Assembly: GCA_905182125.1 (NCBI GenBank)
Contig: CAJJAV010000018.1
Coordinates: 1 to 46,572, forward strand
Reading direction: 5' to 3'
DNA length: 46,572 nt
DNA from: an uncultured Candidatus Poseidoniales archaeon
GTDB taxonomy: Archaea; Thermoplasmatota; Poseidoniia; Poseidoniales; Poseidoniaceae
The notes below the pieces were generated by a model. That model was not told the DNA's origin, did not search any database, and was given only the letters and a program-made list of their open reading frames with translations. Below are positions 36,991-46,572 of this stretch, one piece after another; within the stretch, counting starts at the first letter, position 1; each line of letters begins with the position of its first letter. A program made the translations under genes and the position numbers.

Positions 36991-38409
36991 ATGACAGGGA
37001 AGCACATGTCAAACTCACTCAGCGCATTCGGTTTGATTGTCCTCATGCTCCTGGCACCACTGGCTGGATGCTTTGGAGAGGCTGAAAACAACAGCACAGG
37101 GCAAGAGGATGCATTCATGATTGATTTCCTACCTGCCGGGGAAGCGCCCTTGCGTGCTGGCGAATGGCACACCTTCACCCTCAAAGGCGAAGGCACTCGT
37201 TTGGTCGTCCCCCAGGATGTCCTTTTGTTCGTGGACAACAGCGTCGTCCCGCTCGGTGTCATCCAAGTCCAAGACGCCAACCTTCTCAACGGCAAGATCC
37301 TGACGACACCCTATGTTACAGCAACAACCCTCACCGTCGTTTACGCCGACGGCACGGCTTCAACGATCGATCTCGAGGTCGGGAATGGAACGCCAATTGT
37401 CAATGGTGAAGAGTGGCTTGACAAAATGAAATTCATCCTCAATGTATGCACCGACTCCACCCAATGTGGCGGGTACATCAACCGTTGGATGGGCACCCCA
37501 AACCCGGCTTTTGAGCGGGCAGCGAGTTTCTTCCACGGCCATTTCGAGGGGCTGGGCTATGAAACTCACATCATGCGAGTTACCGATCACCTGAACCCGT
37601 CGCAACCAGAATCTCTGAACATTATCGCATGGAAAGACGGGCGCTCAGATGCTTGCGTTCAAGGAATGGGAGCCCACATGGACATCGCCCCTCCAGCATC
37701 CCCCCCCGCCGGAGGAACCTACGAAGGAGCCTATGACAACACGGCTGGAACCGTAGCCATGATGCTCTTTGCAAAGGCTTTCGTCGATATGGAATTCGAA
37801 TGCGATACATTCCTTGCTTTGTGGTCATCAGAAGAGGAAGGTTTGCGTGGATCAAACGCTTTCGCAAACAATGACTGCGATTACTGCTTGCCGCAAGATA
37901 AGGAACTAAGGTTTTACATCAATATGGACATGATGGGTATCTCTTGGCCTGCCCTCAAAGAATCTGGTGATCCGTTCCCGTACCACGCTTGGTCTGGGCC
38001 TGACACTGACCCTGAAGTGGACGAACTTGCAATCACCGAAGTCATGGATCATGTCCATCGTAATATCCTGAAAGCCCCAATGGATCTTCGGATTGAAGGG
38101 TCGTATGGTGCTGGATGCGACCAGCATTGGGATGAGCATTACAACTTGGTCATGGATGTTCACGAGGACACCTTCGGGCGATCAGACCATGTGACATTCA
38201 GAGATAAGGGAGCTCAGACGATCTTCCACCTCGGCGCCTATGACGACGATTACAGCGCTTACCACTCCCCACAAGACACCTTGTCAAATATGATCACATC
38301 GGTTGGAGGGGAAGCAGAACTTCAGAAGTCAATCCAGTTTGTTATGTGGGCGGCTATGCTTGAATTCATGTTCGCTGATCAAACCCCTGAGGTTCGAAAC
38401 CTCGAATGA
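36991..38409 (+). CDS. M28-family zinc peptidase, predicted lipoprotein
   Basis: About 472 aa from ATG 36991. The signal peptide ends with a lipobox, LLAPLAGC, so the mature protein should be lipid-anchored on the cell surface. The M28 zinc-ligand blocks are visible: GAHMD, AYDNTAG, WSSEEEGLRGS (catalytic Glu pair), NMDMMG and the final His in YSAYHSPQDTL. Two Cys pairs (CTDSTQC and CDYC) may form disulfides. Such enzymes are aminopeptidases, fitting a protein-degrading heterotroph. The frame is open from 36916; ATG 36991 gives a charged n-region (MTGKH), while ATG 37006 or 36934 remain possible. Confidence 0.85.
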   Translation: MTGKHMSNSLSAFGLIVLMLLAPLAGCFGEAENNSTGQEDAFMIDFLPAGEAPLRAGEWHTFTLKGEGTRLVVPQDVLLFVDNSVVPLGVIQVQDANLLNGKILTTPYVTATTLTVVYADGTASTIDLEVGNGTPIVNGEEWLDKMKFILNVCTDSTQCGGYINRWMGTPNPAFERAASFFHGHFEGLGYETHIMRVTDHLNPSQPESLNIIAWKDGRSDACVQGMGAHMDIAPPASPPAGGTYEGAYDNTAGTVAMMLFAKAFVDMEFECDTFLALWSSEEEGLRGSNAFANNDCDYCLPQDKELRFYINMDMMGISWPALKESGDPFPYHAWSGPDTDPEVDELAITEVMDHVHRNILKAPMDLRIEGSYGAGCDQHWDEHYNLVMDVHEDTFGRSDHVTFRDKGAQTIFHLGAYDDDYSAYHSPQDTLSNMITSVGGEAELQKSIQFVMWAAMLEFMFADQTPEVRNLE

Positions 38410-38425
38410 ATGCTAAAAAACAGCA

Positions 38426-38433
38426 CTTCAAAA
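38426..38433 (+). promoter_or_regulatory. TATA-like box for the 148-aa membrane protein gene
   Basis: CTTCAAAAGC is centred 26 nt before ATG 38456. It shares the CTTCAAA core with the boxes of the two isoprenoid genes. Confidence 0.35.
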
Positions 38434-38455
38434 GCAAACCTGCACATGCAAAAGC

Positions 38456-38902
38456 ATGTCCGAAGTGATTGATGACGTGGAAATTCACCCAGTCAAGGCC
38501 CTATGGAAAGTCATAGCAGGCTCGACGGTCATCGCTTCACTGTGCTGCTTACCATCGGTTGTCTTGGTGATGCTCGGGCTCGCAACCGTGTCCACAGGCG
38601 CCGCTCTCTCCGATACATTGTATTGGGGAACTGACGGCTATGCTTGGTTCCGCCCCGCCATGGGCGTTGTCGCCGCCATTAGCGTCGTCATTGGGTTGGT
38701 GATGTACTTCAGAAACCAAGGGATTTGTACCATCGACCAAGCCAAGCGCTCCCGTCGAAAAATCATCAACACCTCCCTGCTCGTTCTGTCCATCACTTAC
38801 GTCAGCTATCTGCTGTTCAACTACGTCATCTTGACAGAACTTGGTATCCAGTTCGGCTTGCCTTGGGAATCAAGCCGGTCGTCCTACATGTTCTGGCGAT
38901 GA
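38456..38902 (+). CDS. small membrane protein with a CCLP motif
   Basis: A 148-aa protein with three membrane segments. The first, VIASLCCLPSVVLVMLGLA, contains a paired-Cys-Leu-Pro motif reminiscent of MerT-like metal transport proteins, but no periplasmic metal-binding domain is present. The others are MGVVAAISVVIGLVMYF and LLVLSITYVSYLLFNYVIL, with a basic loop QAKRSRRKI between. Its stop codon abuts the stop of the convergent phosphopantetheinyl transferase gene. The family and role are unassigned. Confidence 0.6.
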   Translation: MSEVIDDVEIHPVKALWKVIAGSTVIASLCCLPSVVLVMLGLATVSTGAALSDTLYWGTDGYAWFRPAMGVVAAISVVIGLVMYFRNQGICTIDQAKRSRRKIINTSLLVLSITYVSYLLFNYVILTELGIQFGLPWESSRSSYMFWR

Positions 38903-39658
38903 TCAGGCGTTGCTGCGCGTCGTCTTGCAGCCAACGCCCCAATCGCCCTCAATCATTGCCTCTCGTGTTGCTTGGAGCAGGGCATCTTCTGCCGTCACTG
39001 TGCCGCGTAAGCCAGGCGTTAAAGCGAGGGCGATGAAAGCACCATCTTGAATCCATTTTTCCAATTGTATTTTTGAATCCTCAATTGAAATATTAACTAA
39101 ACCTACTCCAATTGGAATTTCAATAACTCTCGGATTGAGATGCATACCTAAACCGAGGGATTTTTGCACTGCTTCTTTGCCAACCCATGCTTCGATAGCC
39201 AGTTCAGGATGAGTGTCCAGGTGATTCAATTCTTCACCCTTCGCCATCATATCGAAAGCGTTTTTTTGAATTCCCCGTTCCTTCGATTCGGCATCGACGC
39301 CGATCTGCCATCCATGTTCCACCAGAGCCACATAGGCCCATCCGTCGCTGTGTCCAAGACTGATTGAAGGCAAAGCTGTGTTTTTCCAAACACCAGGGAT
39401 GTAGGTGAGGTACGGTGCTCGGTGTTCTGTTCGTTCAACTGAAATCATTGAAGCATCAAAACCCCATTGACGAAGAGCTTGTTCGAGCAAGAGGCGCCCT
39501 GAAAGGTGCTCATCAGTTCGCTTCTGAATGGCAAAGGTCGCCACTTCATCGGCATGAGCGAGGGTGACATCCTGCACATCATGTGTGCGTACTCGGCAGC
39601 GGAGCACCAAACGTCGTGGTTCATCCGCACCCGGTGGGTGGAGAACTTGAACCGTCAT
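38903..39658 (-). CDS. 4'-phosphopantetheinyl transferase (Sfp type)
   Basis: It transfers phosphopantetheine from CoA to carrier domains. In about 251 aa the signature runs ISLGHSDGWAYVAL, then the Mg-binding GVDAESKERG, and, about 40 residues on, the W-x-x-K-E-A motif in EAWVGKEAVQKSLGLG. ATG 39658 follows a strong Shine-Dalgarno (39664-39670) and lies 13 nt after the stop of the large synthase, so the two are translated from one mRNA and the synthase carrier domains are the obvious substrates. The stretch about 39050-39180 inside the gene is strikingly AT-rich compared with both ends. Confidence 0.88.
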   Translation of the reverse strand: MTVQVLHPPGADEPRRLVLRCRVRTHDVQDVTLAHADEVATFAIQKRTDEHLSGRLLLEQALRQWGFDASMISVERTEHRAPYLTYIPGVWKNTALPSISLGHSDGWAYVALVEHGWQIGVDAESKERGIQKNAFDMMAKGEELNHLDTHPELAIEAWVGKEAVQKSLGLGMHLNPRVIEIPIGVGLVNISIEDSKIQLEKWIQDGAFIALALTPGLRGTVTAEDALLQATREAMIEGDWGVGCKTTRSNA

Positions 39659-39663
39659 TTCCG

Positions 39664-39670
39664 CCCCTCC
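39664..39670 (-). promoter_or_regulatory. Shine-Dalgarno of the phosphopantetheinyl transferase gene
   Basis: GGAGGGG on the minus strand ends 5 nt before ATG 39658 and begins just after the synthase stop codon (39672-39674). It decides the start of the transferase. Confidence 0.7.
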
Positions 39671-39671
39671 A

Positions 39672-42600
39672 TCATCGATCAAGCGTGAAAGCATCTTCAT
39701 CCGATACGGGAGCCATTCCCTTGAGTCGCAACCCTTTGAGGGCCAAAACCGGAGCGTTATCATCACCGACGATGACCACATCGTGAACGGTCACGCCAGC
39801 CTCTTCAACAGCGGTTCTGATGCTCCTCATTCGGAGCTGTTCATCTTGTTCTGGAACCCGGAGCATGGACGACCATTCGATGCCAACGGGTAAGGAGGAG
39901 AAACCTTCGCTCTCCATGGCGACCAAGCCAGCGTTTTGGAACCCTGCTTCGATCAGCATTGGAAGCGCTTCGAGCAAGACAATTTCACCATCTGCTTCGT
40001 GAGCAAACTGATCGGATGCAGGCAACTGATGACGCATCAAAGCAACACCATCGGCACCGGGTGCTGAAGCATCGCCGACACCACGGAGCACGCCTCCGTG
40101 TGATTGGAAGCGAGGACCGTGGAAGTACCGTCGATAGATGAATGAAGGCAATTCAACAACTTCCCCGGGTGCAGGAACACCAACATCAGGTAAGGCCTCA
40201 ACCTCTGCTTGGAGGAACGGACGAAGATCATCGCACTTTCCAACCAACCGAACCGAGGCTTTGTGATGTTCACGTTCGCCAAAGATTTCCCCTTTCGAAT
40301 TGGTCAGATCAGAGACGAGTCGGCATGTGACCCACGTCAGATCGTTTTCTGTCCGATCGAATTCCGCATGGATACGAACGGTCATAGCGCCTTTAAGCAA
40401 CTTCACAGGAAGACCAAACTCAACCGATTCAAACCCGGCCAAGCAGGTGGATGGACGGAGCAGGAGGGCTGTTTCAGCAAACATTTCCAATGCCATCACA
40501 CCAGGGTGATACGGCACGCCTTCGATGGCGTGATCGCCCAAGAATGGATGGTCGGCAACCGACAGCGTGGATTGAGTCACGAGTGATCGCTCTTCTTCGA
40601 AGGAGAGAACCTTGTCAACAAACGGGAACCGTGCTGGGTCAGCGATGATCGCTGCCATTTCACCCGGAAGTCGCAGAGGCGCTTCTCTGAACGCGTCAAA
40701 GAAGTCCATTGAACCGAGGGAACCGCAACCGATCACTCGGCGCTTTCCACCAGCAAGAGCCTCATCGACAAAGATGGTGACACCTTCCTCAACAGACAGC
40801 GTGTCGATGCCTGCTGCAGCGAAGACGGCTTCAATCGAGCCACGGGTCGCCATGCCAACATCGCGCCATCCAGTCCAGCCAATGGCAACAGCACGGCAGA
40901 TGCCTGCTGCAGTCAAGCGAGCCATTTCAGCATCAAGAACACTGTTCGCAGCAGCGTAGTCTGTTTGTCCAGCGTTACCGAACCGTCCTGCTACGCTTGT
41001 GAAACAAGCAGCGAATCGGGGTGTTTCCGCACCGGATGCTACACATGCAGCAAGCATGCACTGCCAGCCATCGACCTTGACACGAACGACTTTGTCGAAC
41101 ACCCCAGGATCTTTGTCGGCAACGAGTTTCGAATCTTCAAGCCCAGCGCCATGCACCAAACCAGTGATTGGACGTTCCATCGCCGCACCAACCGCTTCCA
41201 TTCCCTCTCGGTCCAGGACGTCAACGGGGTGGTAAGAAGCCGTATTACCGGTGCTATGAATCGAATTTAACGTCACATAAACATCCCTGCTACGGGTGAA
41301 CTTCTGCCATGCAGCGTTCCATTCAACCATGGTGACCTTGCCAGATGTACTTGCGGAAGTGAGGCGGTCTCGTAACGACATCCTTTCTCGTTCAAGTTCC
41401 TCTTCATCCCACGTCACCCAGGATTCAGTCTGCTCAATCAGTCGGGACCGTCCGAGCAAGGAAAAGTGCGCTCCAGCCTTAGGGGAGGCTTCTGCAACAC
41501 CAATAATCGAAGCCGCAGTGACACCAGAGCCACCGCCAGAAACAAGCCATGTATCATCACTAAGCAACGGCTTTCGTTCTTCAACAAGGTCCTCGGCAAA
41601 GGCTACAAGGGCCCAGCGCCGTGAATCTCGATCAAGTCCAACTTCAATTTCGCCTGCCAGATTAAACACATCATTGTAAATCATCTCGGCAGCTTCAACC
41701 GGATCTAAAATCAATTCAGGATGAACGTCAAGGGCTCGGCATCGCAGATGTGGCTGTTCGAGTGCATAGGATTTGGTCACACCAGATGCAGCACACTGAA
41801 CGGCATTGAAACGTTCACCGATGTTGCCATGGCGTCCGTCCAAAGCGGTGACTGATGCAACAACGCCGGTCTCGAGGGAAGCAAAGTGAGCATCAAGCCC
41901 TTGAAGCAGGGCGAAGTATCCATGTGCAGCCAAAGCGATCTGCGAGGAAGGCAGGCCATCTTCAGACCATGAAGCGCTCGCCAACTTGAGGGGAGCCATG
42001 TGGAGCAAAGCCGTGACGTTGTGACCACTCAATGCTTGGCATACCGCAGCAATGTGTTCAGGATTGGCTGGATCTGCACGGTACACTGTGCGCTTTCCTT
42101 CCTGTTGCATCGACATATCCCGAATGTTGCTTTCGAATCCGATGCGGATGGCTTCCATGCCCTCTGCTTCGACGCGCTCACAGAATGATTCTGCAATCCC
42201 CCAACCATCGTCGGTGACAACGGCAGTACCGCTCAGTGCGAGTGGAGCCCCTAGGCCTGGTGCAGCTTCGACTTCAATTTGCCAACGGCGTGATTCAACA
42301 GGTGAACCTGTCGAGTGGACAACGCCAGGTTCCACTTCTGTGGACTCTTGAGTCGAAACGGGTGTTGATGCCACGCCGCCCTTCATTCGAACGATGTAGG
42401 CGGTGAAGTGATTCAGTGTTGGGTGGTCCGAGAGAACAAAATCCTCATCCAATGGAAGATCAAAGATTTCTCGTACATCGCCCATGATTTCGGCTTGCTT
42501 GACGGTATCAATGCCCAGTTCCCCTTCGAGGTCTTGGTCCATCTCGATGAAGTCAGCCGGATAACCCGTATGCTTGACAACAATCTCGACTAATTTGCCG

Positions 42601-45600
42601 TCGACTTCGTCATCAGACTGAGCAATCGTGGCCGCCACAGGCGAAGGCACAGCCGGTGCTGCTGGAGGTGTCGCCGTTGGAGTTGGTGCTTGGCGTTTGA
42701 GGCCGAAACTGGTGATGCCACACCCCCCTGCATGCGTTGAATGTAGGCAATCATATGATTCAAGGTCGGGTAGTCTGAGAGAACGAAATCTTCATCCAAA
42801 GGCAAACCAAACCGATCGCGAATGTCAGCCATGATTTCTGCTTGCTTCACCGTATCAATGCCCAGTTCACCCTCGAGGTCTTGGTCCAGTTCGATGAAAT
42901 CTGCCGGATAACCGGTGTGCGTGACCACAACTTCAACCACGGTGGTTCGAAGGTGCTCATCATCAACGACCACTGCGGCAGGTGAGGCAACAACTGGAGC
43001 AGTTTGCGCAGCCGCTGGTGGCGGAGTTGGCGTTACTACTGTTGGTGCTGTAACCGCTGGAGCAGGGACTGCTACAGAGACATCTCCCCCGCTCATGCGT
43101 TGGATGTAGCCGATCATGTGGTTCAGCGTTGGATAGTCCGAAAGTACGAATTCTTCATCCACTGGTAAGTTGAAACGATCCCGAATATCAGCCATAATTT
43201 CAGCTTGCTTGACGGTATCAATGCCAAGTTCACCTTCAAGGTCTTGATCCAATTCCACGAAATCTGCTGGATAGCCGGTGTGGTTCACAACCACATCGAT
43301 GACGGTTGTGACAATGTCTGCATCATCGGAAACTGACGCTGCAACAGGTGCAGCCTTCGGCGTAGGTGCAGGAGGTTGAATCTGAGGCTGAGCCACGGGT
43401 TGAGGGGTTGGCACTGCCATCGGTGTTGGGGCAATGGATGGTTTACCCTCGAACGGTGCAGTGATTGGCCATGGTTCACCTTGAACCCCTCCGTGGAGGT
43501 TTTCTTCACCGTTGACATACGCCACCAACTTCTGATCGAGTAAACGCATCACGACATCATCAGTACCTGCCAATTTACGGTTCCATGCTAGGAACTTGCC
43601 GCCATCGATTCGTTCACCTTGGACCGGCCAACGACGAACGAGTGAGAGCGCCATTTGAGAACCAAATCCGGCTGCAAATCGTAAACCGTACTTCAGGTTT
43701 GGATAGTCGCCACCCGTTGAGAGGTTGAGGTCACCCAACTCAGGGTCGGTTTCTTTGTGATTGGCAATCGGGGGTATACGCCCAGTTTTCATGCCGTGGA
43801 ACATGCTGGCATCTTCGATGCCAACTGCCATTGGATGGCCTGTGAAGCCCTTCGTGTTAGCAATGACAAGTTTGTCTGTGCTGTGGGTGAAGGTGTCGCG
43901 AAGAGCACGAACTTCAGATTGGGCGGAACCGCCACGAGCGGGTGTGTAGGTTTCATGGGAAAAGAACACTGTATTCGGGGCGATTTCGTGTCGGTCGAGG
44001 CCCCATTGGCGCTCCATTGAAGAGACGAAATTATCGACTGTTTCAGCGACGTGATCGACATCGAGCCGCGTTCCATGGAAAGCGGAATTGGCTGTTGTTG
44101 CTCCAAGAAGTTCTGCAATTGGTTGCACGCCACGTTCCTGTGCTTCGGAATTCCTTTCGATGACAAACGCAGCAGCGCCCATTCCGAGAATCAGGCCATT
44201 GCGGCGGCGGTCGAACGGTAGGGCTGTTTCTTCAACAACGTTGTTGGTAGCAGCAGCTCCAGAGGCTGCGAAGCCTCCACCGATCCATTCCCACATGTCA
44301 TCACCGGTGACATCGTCAGCCGAGATGATGACCACACGGTCAACACGGTCGCAATTCAGCCAGTCTTCGGCAACGCCAAATGCAGCAGTAGCAGAAGCGC
44401 AAGCAAGATTGATGATTGTGTTTGGACCACGTATTCCCGAGTACTGAGCAAATTGTGAATGGCCCATAGCCAACGTTTGGAACAGGTAGCGACGGTCAAA
44501 CCGTCCCTCGCCATCATCGCCGTTGGTTTTAGCATGCTTCAACGCCATTTGGAACCCTGGGAAACACGAAGCGAAGACGATGCCTGTGCGGTCTCGCGTA
44601 TGTTGAGGAACTTGCCAGTTTCGAATCAGACGAAGACCACCTTTTCCGATTTGTTCAACCGGGGTCAATGGAATCGCTGCGTCACGCAGAGCAAGAAGTC
44701 CTGCTGCCATACCGAGTTGAGTCGTGATGTCCCATGCCAAGATCACTTTTGGATCGATACCGAATTCTTCTGCAAGATCAAAGGCACCCTTGACACCAGC
44801 AAGTTGTGGCACATCGCCAAACTCTGTGGCTTGGTCCATGTTCACTGAACCGTCCCGTCCTTTGATGAGTCGAACCAAGTTCTTGTCAAGCAAGCGTTGC
44901 TTGTAGTCGTCGGTCACTTCTGAAATACAGGTTTCTCCTCGAACGAGCCGCTCGAATGTGTCTTCATCGAACACACGCTCTCCACCAGGTAATCCCAGTG
45001 AAACACCCGTGATAACAAATGGATCGGCTCGTCGAAGGCTCATTGGGTCATGGCCCTGTGCGGAGGTGCTGATTGGATTGGTATGTTGTGCAACGCGGGA
45101 CATCGATGTCTTTGGCGTCCAAGAGGTCGGTGGCGACGTCACCCATCGGGCCACATCTGCAATCGTTTCTGCACCACTGACGTCAACTTCTGGATCGGTG
45201 ACCGTTTCAGCAGCGAGCGTTTGGAACAACGCAGCAATGTTGTCTTCACTCATGCCAAGGCCGAGTCGAAGGTTGACCATGCCGTGACAGAATCGAGCGG
45301 GGTAGTTCGTGAGGGCAGCAATGCGGTCACCAAGGTAAGCATCCTTAGCCTTTTGAGCGGCTACTTCGGGATCTTGAGGTGGTGACGGTGCTTGGTGAAT
45401 CACCTGCACGCTTGCGGCTGGTGCAGCGCTAGCCGAGGATGGCAAGGGCCGGGAGCGGGTCTTCAAATCAGCCGAAGGGGCTGTTTTTTGGTGTGCTTCG
45501 ATCGGCCCAGCACGGAATGCTTCGGTCAACATTGGCGAAGTGGGTTCTGGCCAATTCACGGGGCGGCCCGCAAGTGCCATGGTGGCAAGTGCCGTGAGGA

Positions 45601-46572
45601 ACGTGGCGATTCCGCCTTGCTTTGGATGGTTTGTCATCACTGGCAAGTGCGGCTGGCCTTCGAGGATTTGAACCGCAAACATGCTCAATGCTCGCTTCGG
45701 ACCAACCTCGATGAAAGCACGAGCTCCCGCTTCATACATCGTTTGAATCTGAGAAGTCCATTCGACTGACGACGCCATTTGCAACGCCAATTTACTGAGG
45801 ATTGCAGCCTTTGAGGCCTCTAAATCTTCGGAATCAGAGGGGTTCATTGGATAGAACTCTCCATCGACGTTGGCAGTGATGGGGATGGTCGGCCATCGGA
45901 TTTCCAGCCCTTCAAGGAAGCGTCGAAGAGGTTCATTTGCAGGTGCAACAATTCGAGAGTGGAACGCGTGAGAGGTTGCCAGCAGCATGCATTGGAACCC
46001 TTGTTCTTCAAAGGCAGCCATAGCGGCTTTCACTGGTGCGGTTTCACCGGCAATAACGGTCATCTTTGGTGAATTCTTATTGGCAGCAATGACGTAGCCA
46101 TCGATGGAATTGATGATCGTTTCGACTTCAGAATACGGTGCACCGACGCTTGCCATGAGTCCTTTGTCTTCGATTTCAACAGCACCCATTTCTGTGCCTC
46201 GGGCGGCGGCAGCCCTCAGTGCACCATCCATGTCAAGGATACCAGCGGACATCAAGGCAGCGTATTCGCCGAGCGAATGCCCAGCAACCATGTCGGGTTT
46301 GAGACCATGATCATTGAGCGCACGCTCAATAGCGAGATCGGCGGTGAGCATGGCGGGTTGAGTGTATTCGGTTTGTTTCAGTTTGTGCTCTGCCTCGGCT
46401 TGTTCTGCTTTGGAAAGGTTCGACCGAAGGACAAAGCTAGAGAGGGTTTCACCATCGAGAACTTCTGTCATCGTCTCATCAGCTTGAGCCCACACTTGCT
46501 GAACTGCAGCATAACGCTGGTAGAGATCATGCGTCATACCGACGTATTGACTGCCTTGACCGGGGTACATGT
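39672..46572 (-). CDS. type I fatty-acid/polyketide synthase-like megaenzyme, 5' end outside the window, one frameshift
   Basis: About 2,300 residues are visible. The order is an acyltransferase (PGQGSQYVGM; GHSLGEYAAL; malonyl-type HAFHS), a ketosynthase (about 45030-43600; Cys in NLACASATAAFG, His in FSHETYTPARGG and NTKGFTGHPMAV) and three tandem carrier domains. A ketoreductase follows (LVSGGGSGVTAASI; GRFGNAGQTDYAAANS), then a hot-dog dehydratase (HPFLGDHAIEG; YHPGVMALEMFAE; FHGPRFQS). No thioesterase or enoylreductase is seen. The layout and the ketoreductase resemble PfaA-type polyunsaturated fatty acid synthases. The Met at 46570 lies inside the acyltransferase motif, so the protein starts beyond the edge. 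The frame changes near 42692, in the Pro/Ala linker between carriers 2 and 3; one added base gives NAQAPTPTATPPAAPAVP. The product is unknown. Confidence 0.88.
42375..43325 (-). repeat. three tandem acyl carrier domains in the synthase
   Basis: Carrier 1 lies at about 43085-43325, carrier 2 at 42715-42955 and carrier 3 at 42375-42610, each about 80 residues and joined by Pro/Ala/Thr/Val linkers. They are near-identical (DLEGELGIDTVKQAEIM in all). The phosphopantetheine attachment position, Ser in the DSL/DSI motif of known carriers, is Thr in all three: codons at 43214-43216, 42851-42853 and 42504-42506. Tandem near-identical carriers are typical of PUFA synthases, where they raise output. 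Confidence 0.85.

Overview
The window looks like a piece of a planktonic euryarchaeal genome, most likely Marine Group II (Candidatus Poseidoniales, Thermoplasmatota). This rests on gene content. There is an archaeal core (group II chaperonin, CDC48-type AAA ATPase, PyrI next to PyrB, an NcsA/TtuA-type tRNA thiolase, CTP synthase), bacterial-looking genes common in that lineage (DnaK, bacterial-type threonyl-tRNA synthetase, MvaS-like HMG-CoA synthase), and a secreted protein with thrombospondin type 3 calcium repeats. No rRNA, tRNA, CRISPR array or insertion sequence was found, so the assignment is an inference. Genes are tightly packed, many convergent pairs are 0-8 nt apart, and several starts sit about 25 nt behind a TATA-like box (leaderless transcripts).

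Layout. 1-354: a gene edge and a spacer with inverted repeats. 355-2082: surface TSP3 protein. 2142-4976 (minus): phytoene/squalene synthase and an aldehyde dehydrogenase. 5113-7666: CDC48 and a PRC-barrel-like protein. 7804-11900: a three-gene membrane/DUF58 operon. 11904-15683 (minus): Roadblock/LC7 protein, a 1057-aa Roadblock-coiled-coil protein and a small membrane protein. 16026-18445: tRNA thiolase, then PyrI/PyrB on the other strand. 18615-28095: membrane proteins of unknown role, ThrRS and an NAD-kinase-like protein. 28103-32492: CTP synthase, threonine dehydrogenase, HMG-CoA synthase. 32564-36843 (minus): a chaperone block of an Hsp20-like protein, DnaK and thermosome. 36991-38902: M28 lipoprotein peptidase and a small membrane protein. 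38903-46572 (minus): a large type I fatty-acid/polyketide-like synthase, cut by the window edge, followed by its phosphopantetheinyl transferase.

Two systems deserve most attention. The first is the synthase, ordered AT-KS-ACP-ACP-ACP-KR-DH. It has intact catalytic residues, is probably translated together with a dedicated phosphopantetheinyl transferase, and carries threonine instead of serine at the expected attachment site of all three carrier domains. It stands in a genome that also makes isoprenoid precursors (HMG-CoA synthase, phytoene/squalene synthase), as expected for archaeal lipids. The second is the Roadblock/coiled-coil/membrane operon, which has the look of an uncharacterised cytoskeletal or membrane-organising module.

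Sequence quality matters here. CDC48 and the aldehyde dehydrogenase contain a cluster of small indels (about 3990-6670), and the synthase has one frameshift near 42692. All restore conserved protein when corrected by one or two bases, so they look like sequencing or assembly errors. I annotate these genes as single CDSs.
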